A stretch of DNA of 19,698 nt from an uncultured Bacteroidales bacterium (GTDB lineage Bacteria; Bacteroidota; Bacteroidia; Bacteroidales; UBA4417), in contig CALCJE010000091.1 in assembly GCA_937965665.1 (NCBI GenBank), positions 1-19,698 on the forward strand, written 5' to 3'. The notes under the pieces were generated by a model. That model did no database searches. It worked only from the letters and a program-made list of their open reading frames with translations, and had not been told where the DNA came from. Made by a program: the position numbers and the translations under genes. This document shows positions 15,083-19,698 of the stretch, in pieces. The number at the start of each line of letters is the position of its first letter. The stretch's first letter is position 1.

Positions 15083-15109
15083 TCATCATTTATACAGGAG
15101 GAACATAAA

Positions 15110-16813
15110 ATGTTACGAGTTACAGGAATTATCAGGAAATCCTTCATTGGCGTTAGCATGCTGGTATTTGGAGGTGTTGTATCTGCGCAGGCTCAGGATC
15201 TAAATTCGGCACTGAACATGACCTATCAGGAACAATTTGAAGCAGCTGACAATGCTTTTAGCGCGCTGAGTGCAAAAGAACCCGCAAATGGTAAATATTT
15301 CTACTACAGCGGCGAAAATCAATTAGCCTCATACGCCATTGACCCAACCAACATACCTTTCGAAAACATAGCTAAAAAAGCTATTGAAAGATTTAACAAA
15401 GGTATAGCCGCAAATCCCAATGAACCGCTTAACTATGTTGGCCTTGGAAAAGTTGCACTGATGCAGAACAACAAAACTGTAGCTGATGAAAATTTTGCCA
15501 AAGCACAAACTTATCTTCCTGCCAAAAAGGTGAAATCGCCACTTACCAAACCTGAACAGGCAACCCTGCTCGTTCGCTTGGCCGAAGCCTATGTTACCAT
15601 TGGCAGCAAGGATAGTGCGCTTGTTCTTGGATTTTTAAGAAGGGCTGAATCTATTGATAATAAAAATCCCGAAATTTACCTGGTACGTGGCGACTATTGG
15701 ATTGATGTTTTCAACAATGGTAGCCGTGCCGCTGAAAACTACAAAAGATCGCAGGATTTTTCGCCAAACTCAACCCGGGCACGTGTACGCCTCGGTCAGC
15801 TCTATACCCGCATAAGGAGCTACCAGGATGCATTGGGATACTACCAGGAAGCTCTTACCCTCGATCCATCCTTTGCGCCTGCATACCTCGAAATGGGATT
15901 CCTTTACGCTAAAATGAATAATCCTGAAAAATCGAAGGAATACTTCAAAAAATATCTCGACCTGAGCAGCAGTAACATAGCCGCCAAACGCAGGTATGCC
16001 AATATGCTGATTCAGACCGAAGATTATAAAGGTGCCATTGAACAAATCAAGCAGATTTTAGCGATGGACTCAACCACCTATAATGACCTGAACCGTGCAC
16101 TTGCCTATTCATACTTCGAAGAAAAACAATTCCCTCAGGCAAAATATTATATCAACAAGTTTATTGCTAATGCCCCTGTTGAAAAAATAACCTCGAAGGA
16201 TTATGCTTATGACGGCCGTATCCAGGTTAAAAGCGGACAGGATTCACTGGGAATTATCAGCCTTACAAAAGCATTTGCACTCGACTCCACAAACATCGAC
16301 CTGTTGTCGGAAATAGCCACGCTGTATACCAAAACCAAAAAACCACAAAATGCGGGCGATACCTATCAACTCAAAATAAAGCTCACCAATGGCGGAGTGA
16401 ACGATTACTACAAAATGGGTCGCGCTTACTTTGATGCTAAAAACTGGGCAGAAGCTGATTCAGCATTTGCCAAAGTAAACAGGATGAGCGTTGATTTCGA
16501 GCCTGCATACCTTTTCAGGGCCAGGGTTTACTCAAATCTTGATCCTGATACCAAAGAAGGATTGGCAAAACCATTCTACGAGAAACTGCTCGAAAAAGCC
16601 AACATGGATGCAACGAAGTATTCAAAAGATATACTCGAAGCATACAATTACCTCGGGTACTATTACCTGGTAAATAAAAATTACTGCGAATCAATCAGTT
16701 ACTGGGATAAAATCGTAACCCTTGATCCTGCTAACGAGAACGCTGCCAGCGCATTGAAAGATCTGAAACCACGCTGTCCTGAATTTAAGTCAGCTAATCA
16801 AAAACCTCAATAA
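15110..16813 (+). CDS. Exported tetratricopeptide-repeat protein
   Basis: A 567-residue protein with a Sec signal peptide (cleavage probably after SAQA, residue 28) and then TPR-like helical repeats almost to the end. Repeat-like segments include EPLNYVGLGKVALMQNN, NPEIYLVRGDYWIDVFNNG, STRARVRLGQLYTRIRSY with YYQEALTLDPSFAPAYLEMG, and DAKNWAEADSAFAKVNRM with FEPAYLFRARVY. Such proteins are protein-interaction scaffolds, here in the periplasm. It has a consensus Shine-Dalgarno AGGAGG (15096-15101) 8 bases before ATG, and lies 27 bases after the PstS-like gene, so the two are co-transcribed. No terminator is obvious after the stop, but exbB has its own promoter. A role in assembling or tuning the neighbouring TonB system is inferred from position only. 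Confidence 0.82.
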   Translation: MLRVTGIIRKSFIGVSMLVFGGVVSAQAQDLNSALNMTYQEQFEAADNAFSALSAKEPANGKYFYYSGENQLASYAIDPTNIPFENIAKKAIERFNKGIAANPNEPLNYVGLGKVALMQNNKTVADENFAKAQTYLPAKKVKSPLTKPEQATLLVRLAEAYVTIGSKDSALVLGFLRRAESIDNKNPEIYLVRGDYWIDVFNNGSRAAENYKRSQDFSPNSTRARVRLGQLYTRIRSYQDALGYYQEALTLDPSFAPAYLEMGFLYAKMNNPEKSKEYFKKYLDLSSSNIAAKRRYANMLIQTEDYKGAIEQIKQILAMDSTTYNDLNRALAYSYFEEKQFPQAKYYINKFIANAPVEKITSKDYAYDGRIQVKSGQDSLGIISLTKAFALDSTNIDLLSEIATLYTKTKKPQNAGDTYQLKIKLTNGGVNDYYKMGRAYFDAKNWAEADSAFAKVNRMSVDFEPAYLFRARVYSNLDPDTKEGLAKPFYEKLLEKANMDATKYSKDILEAYNYLGYYYLVNKNYCESISYWDKIVTLDPANENAASALKDLKPRCPEFKSANQKPQ

Positions 16814-16868
16814 TGCATTTGATTGATTATTAATTATTTGCATTGTAATTCGAGGTTCGTTCAGGGCT

Positions 16869-16899
16869 AAAATGCAGAGAATTTTTAAGAAAAATGCAG
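16869..16899. repeat. Direct repeat AAAATGCAG upstream of exbB promoter
   Basis: AAAATGCAG occurs at 16869-16877 and again at 16891-16899, 22 bases apart start to start, about two DNA turns. Both copies lie 40-70 bases upstream of the exbB -7 box, a usual place for an activator site. Chance is possible in such A-rich DNA. Confidence 0.35.
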
Positions 16900-16938
16900 C
16901 TGTTGGTTCTAAAGTCTTTTTTAAAAGCTAAAATCTTT

Positions 16939-16946
16939 TATCTTTG
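16939..16946 (+). promoter_or_regulatory. -7 promoter box (TATCTTTG) for exbB operon
   Basis: TATCTTTG matches TAnnTTTG exactly, 68 bases before exbB ATG. It gives the exbB-exbD-exbD-tonB genes a promoter separate from the TPR gene transcript. Confidence 0.65.
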
Positions 16947-17014
16947 CGTTCACTTTTCTGCGAATTCACTTAAAAACAATTAAATACCATTCACTAATCT
17001 TAAATCTTATCACA

Positions 17015-17827
17015 ATGAGCAAAAACGGTCAATCGTTGAAAGAAACACTTCGTTCAGCTTTCGCAACTGGAGCAATCCTTGTTGCTCTTGCAATCGCATT
17101 CCTGATTTACTTCTACGTATTAGGAAACCCTGTTAACTTTGAAGGCGGCAATCCTGCTGGTCACCCAATCCCAGGTAACTACCTTGCAATGGTTTACAAA
17201 GGAGGTTACATTGTACCTCTTCTTATTACTTTAATTATTGTCCTCTTAACTTTCACCCTCGAAAGAGCATTCACCCTTCGTAAGGCCAAAGGAAAAGGCG
17301 CAGTTAACGCTTTTGTTGCTAATCTCCAGACTCTTCTGAACAACAATCAGTTAGATCAGGCTATTGCTGCTTGCGACAAACAAAAAGGTTCAATCGGAAA
17401 TGTTATGAAAGCCGGTTTGATCAAGTACAAAGAACTTCAGTCAGATACAAGGCTCGACAAAGACCAGAAACTTGTTTCGTTACAGAAAGAATTCGAAGAA
17501 GCTATTGCTCTCGAACTCCCGATGTTATCGCGCAACCTGGTTATTTTATCAACCATCGCTTCTATCTCCGTACTTATCGGTCTTATCGGTACTGTATTAG
17601 GTATGATCCGTGCTTTCGCTGCTCTTGCTCAAGCTGGTGCACCTGATGCTCTTGCTCTTGCAACCGGTATTTCAGAAGCGCTTATCAACACTGCATTTGG
17701 TATTTCAGGTTCAACTCTTGCCATCATTTTCTACAACTATTTCTCGACGAAAATTGATGCAATGACCTACAAAATTGACGAAGCAGGTTTCAGCTTAACA
17801 CAAACTTTTGCTGCCCAGACCAAATAA
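17015..17827 (+). CDS. exbB: MotA/TolQ/ExbB proton channel protein (ExbB)
   Basis: A 270-residue inner-membrane protein that, with ExbD, forms the proton-driven motor that energises TonB. Four hydrophobic segments are visible at about 17-37, 64-82, 173-200 and 218-243. The last two contain the family signature, SISVLIGLIGTVLGMIRAF (183-201) and GISEALINTAFG (218-229), which line the channel. The long cytoplasmic stretch between about 85 and 170 is typical. Length is slightly above E. coli ExbB (244). Codons are notably rich in T-ending forms (GCT, CTT, GTT), unlike flanking genes, consistent with high expression. It starts the exbB-exbD-exbD-tonB group. No Shine-Dalgarno is visible before the ATG. 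Confidence 0.92.
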   Translation: MSKNGQSLKETLRSAFATGAILVALAIAFLIYFYVLGNPVNFEGGNPAGHPIPGNYLAMVYKGGYIVPLLITLIIVLLTFTLERAFTLRKAKGKGAVNAFVANLQTLLNNNQLDQAIAACDKQKGSIGNVMKAGLIKYKELQSDTRLDKDQKLVSLQKEFEEAIALELPMLSRNLVILSTIASISVLIGLIGTVLGMIRAFAALAQAGAPDALALATGISEALINTAFGISGSTLAIIFYNYFSTKIDAMTYKIDEAGFSLTQTFAAQTK

Positions 17828-17865
17828 GAACTGGTTTAGCCTTAAGTTAGTAATTAATGCAATAT

Positions 17866-17878
17866 GGCGCTAAGCGCC
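17866..17878 (+). promoter_or_regulatory. Small GC hairpin between exbB and exbD1
   Basis: GGCGC (17866-17870) and GCGCC (17874-17878) pair around a TAA loop, followed shortly by TTTT (17882-17885). It sits in the 79-base gap between exbB and the first exbD and is unlike the surrounding A/T-rich DNA. It could act as a weak attenuator or an mRNA processing/stability element. Confidence 0.35.
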
Positions 17879-17906
17879 CGGTTTTCACACATCAAAACAA
17901 GAAACC

Positions 17907-18533
17907 ATGCCAAAAATTAAAGCACCGGTAAGAACTCCTCACATAGACATGACGCCTATGGTGGATTTATTTGCCCTTTTGCTTACATTCTTCATGTTGA
18001 CTACATCTTTCCGCCCTACCGAAGCTGTTCAGGTTGATACCCCAAATTCGATAAGCGAAAAGGTTAGTCCCGAAAAGGATGTCATTACAATTCTTGTTGG
18101 TAAGGATAACAAAGTGTTCCTGAATTTTGACAACGGACAGGATACTACCAAACTGATAAGAAAAGAAGTTTTACTAAAATTTGCGGAACAATTTAACCTG
18201 AAACTTACAGACAAGGAAATCAAAACCTTTGTGCAGTCAGCCTCATTCGGGATGCCTGCAGATAAACTCAGGACCTGGCTAAATACTGAAGACTCCAAAC
18301 AAAAGGAAGCCTTACAGACAGGTATTCCCACCGACTCAACCGATAACCAGTTGAACCTGTGGGTACGTTTCATCCGTATTCAGAATCCGAGTGCGGAAGT
18401 TGCTATTAAAGGTGACGCTAATGCTGATTTCAAAGCTGTAAAACACGTAATGGATATTCTTCAGGAAAACCAGGTTAATAAGTTTAACCTTACTACCAAC
18501 CTGATGAAGGAAGAAGCCAAATTGGAAGAATAG
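17907..18533 (+). CDS. exbD: ExbD-like biopolymer transport protein (first copy)
   Basis: A 208-residue protein with a short cytoplasmic N-terminus, one membrane helix at about 16-36, and a periplasmic domain. The segment HIDMTPMVDLFALLLTFFML carries D20, the conserved membrane aspartate that carries protons in ExbD/TolR. The periplasmic part is longer than in E. coli ExbD (about 141 residues in total), with an extra charged stretch around residues 85-150. It works with ExbB in the inner membrane to drive TonB. It lies 79 bases after exbB and 35 bases before the second exbD. Confidence 0.9.
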   Translation: MPKIKAPVRTPHIDMTPMVDLFALLLTFFMLTTSFRPTEAVQVDTPNSISEKVSPEKDVITILVGKDNKVFLNFDNGQDTTKLIRKEVLLKFAEQFNLKLTDKEIKTFVQSASFGMPADKLRTWLNTEDSKQKEALQTGIPTDSTDNQLNLWVRFIRIQNPSAEVAIKGDANADFKAVKHVMDILQENQVNKFNLTTNLMKEEAKLEE

Positions 18534-18568
18534 TAATCATAACGTTAATAATCTAAAGAAATCATAAT

Positions 18569-19222
18569 ATGGCTGAAATAATCCAAGCGGAAGGCAAACA
18601 AAAAGGCGGCAAAAAGAAAGCCAAAAAGTTTTCGACCCGCATCGATATGACCCCCATGGTCGACTTGATGTGTTTGCTGATCACCTTCTTTATGCTTACC
18701 ACAGCTTTCAGCAAACCAAAGGCCATGGAAATTACCATGCCGGAAAAGAAAGATGATCCAACAGTTAAAGCACCTGAAATTGCTGCTGACAGGACTGTCA
18801 ATATTCTTATTTCGGGTAATGATAAAGTCTATTATTACTTTGGAGTTGCCGATCCGAAAAAACCACCTATGCCCCAGCTCATTGAATCGAATTACAGTAA
18901 AGATGGAATTCGTAAAATGTTACTCCAGAGAAATAAACTGGTTTTCAAAGCAGTGTACGATCTGAAGGAGAAAGTAACCAAAGGGGAAGAGGTGATGAAA
19001 GACTCCACTTTAGCTCGAAAAATCAAGGAGTTAAAGAAAACGGTCGATCCGAAAGCGCCTATCATCCTGATAAAGGCTGATGAAAAGGCTAAATACAAGA
19101 ACTTAGTTGACATCATTGATGAAATGGCGATCTGCACCATTGCAAACTATGCAGTAGTCGACATGAGTGATATTGAGAAGCAAATGTTGACTGGTTCTGC
19201 GCCTGCAGCCCCGGTTAAGTAA
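18569..19222 (+). CDS. exbD: ExbD-like biopolymer transport protein (second copy)
   Basis: A 217-residue ExbD paralogue. The basic N-terminus (KQKGGKKKAKK, 10-20) is followed by RIDMTPMVDLMCLLITFFML with D32 as the membrane proton-carrying aspartate, then a periplasmic domain to the end. As in the first copy, this domain is long. The two copies are alike in the helix but differ through the periplasmic part, so they are not a recent duplication. A pair of different ExbD proteins beside one ExbB is a usual Bacteroidota arrangement and suggests mixed ExbD subunits in the motor. The tail ends in alanine and proline. It precedes tonB by 53 bases. Confidence 0.9.
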   Translation: MAEIIQAEGKQKGGKKKAKKFSTRIDMTPMVDLMCLLITFFMLTTAFSKPKAMEITMPEKKDDPTVKAPEIAADRTVNILISGNDKVYYYFGVADPKKPPMPQLIESNYSKDGIRKMLLQRNKLVFKAVYDLKEKVTKGEEVMKDSTLARKIKELKKTVDPKAPIILIKADEKAKYKNLVDIIDEMAICTIANYAVVDMSDIEKQMLTGSAPAAPVK

Positions 19223-19275
19223 GTAATCAAATGTCGACCAAGGTTGTTGTTCACATTTAAATTAAAACACAAAAA

Positions 19276-19698
19276 ATGACAAAGCAAAAAGTTTATGTAG
19301 CTCCAATGGACGAAATCGTCTTTGAGCGCAGGAATAAAACTTATGGAGCGTACATTTTGCGTAAATTGTATAATAAAAACTTGAACAGGGCTTTGCTGCT
19401 TGCCGTTATTATTTTACTGGCAGGATTAGCTTACCCCCTGGCATCGAGTTACTATGCAAAAGCAAGGGCCGGATATGTTGAAAAAGTAGCTAGCGCTGAC
19501 TTTATGGACATGGATAAGCCTAAAGAAGATGCTCCTCCCCCTCCTCCCCCTCCTCCTCCACCACCAGCAGAACTGCAACAGAAAGTTAAATTCGTTGCTC
19601 CTGTTGTAACAACCGAAGAAGTTGTAGAAGATGCCGACATCTTTAACCAGGATGATCTGGCAAAAACTTCAACTAACGAAGCTGTAGCAGTAGAAGAG
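19276..19698 (+). CDS. tonB: Energy transducer TonB (cut by window end)
   Basis: An open frame from ATG 19276 to the right edge gives 141 residues with no stop. The N-terminal FERRNKTYGAYILRKLYNKNL (about 16-36, containing the Bacteroidota TonB motif YGAYxLRKxY) is followed by one membrane helix at about 38-58. A proline run of 11 residues lies at 87-97 (bases 19534-19566), then an acidic linker. TonB links the ExbB/ExbD motor to outer-membrane receptors, and its C-terminal domain is not in this window. The polyproline stretch is shorter and more compact than the long Pro-Glu/Pro-Lys region of E. coli TonB. Confidence 0.88.
   Translation, partial: MTKQKVYVAPMDEIVFERRNKTYGAYILRKLYNKNLNRALLLAVIILLAGLAYPLASSYYAKARAGYVEKVASADFMDMDKPKEDAPPPPPPPPPPPAELQQKVKFVAPVVTTEEVVEDADIFNQDDLAKTSTNEAVAVEE

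Noticed and set aside
16812..16844. AATGCA...TGCATT inverted repeat after the TPR gene
   Set aside because: Considered as a terminator, but the stem is only 6 bp, AT-rich, with a long loop and no T-run.
19452..19640. Minus-strand frame with a glycine run
   Set aside because: It is the antisense of the TonB proline-rich region, where CCT/CCC codons read backwards as glycine.

Overview
The window looks like a chromosomal segment of a Bacteroidota bacterium, probably Bacteroidales-like, at roughly 40-48% GC by eye. Three things point there. Many genes are preceded by the Bacteroidota -7 promoter motif TAnnTTTG, with little Shine-Dalgarno signal. The gene families fit: the Mpl-type muropeptide ligase, DUF1343/NamZ, TlpA with a DUF4369-like N-terminus, and a TonB cluster with two ExbD genes. 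Several exported proteins carry lipoprotein or Sec signals. I saw no rRNA, tRNA, CRISPR array, insertion sequence or phage gene.

Layout. Positions 1 to about 264 are about 59% GC and encode, on the minus strand, the C-terminal part of a family-5 (peptide/nickel type) ABC transporter substrate-binding protein. Its homology stops abruptly, and the next stretch looks like the 3' end of an unrelated plus-strand gene (stop at 433). This is most simply a chimeric contig end. From 459 to 5342 come mpl (minus), an MBL-fold hydrolase and an APS reductase gene (cysH) in a tight plus-strand pair, a 97-residue CBM48-like protein with its own promoter and terminator, and a minus-strand FtsX/LolC/E-like ABC permease. 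From 5515 to 11108 come namZ (plus), a class I/II aminotransferase (minus), a TlpA-like thioredoxin (plus), a cyclase/kynurenine formamidase-like enzyme (minus) and a stand-alone Cas4/RecB-like iron-sulfur nuclease (minus). An M3 (Dcp-like) lipoprotein peptidase occupies 11255-13369 (minus).

From about 13719 to the right edge everything reads on the plus strand: a 70-residue membrane protein, a PstS-like lipoprotein, a long TPR protein, then exbB, exbD1, exbD2 and a tonB cut by the window end. This looks like an energy-transduction locus that powers outer-membrane TonB-dependent transport, with periplasmic accessory proteins of unknown role encoded just upstream. The first three genes appear to share a transcript. 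The exbB group has its own promoter.

Functional links. NamZ (release of MurNAc from peptidoglycan ends) and Mpl (re-use of murein tripeptide) together suggest cell-wall turnover and recycling. MBL hydrolase and cysH are 8 bases apart and suggest a shared, possibly sulfur-related, role. The most unusual items are the chimeric left end, the orphan Cas4-like nuclease, the PstS-like protein without a transporter in the TonB locus, a small GC hairpin between exbB and exbD, and several inverted or direct repeats in regulatory gaps.
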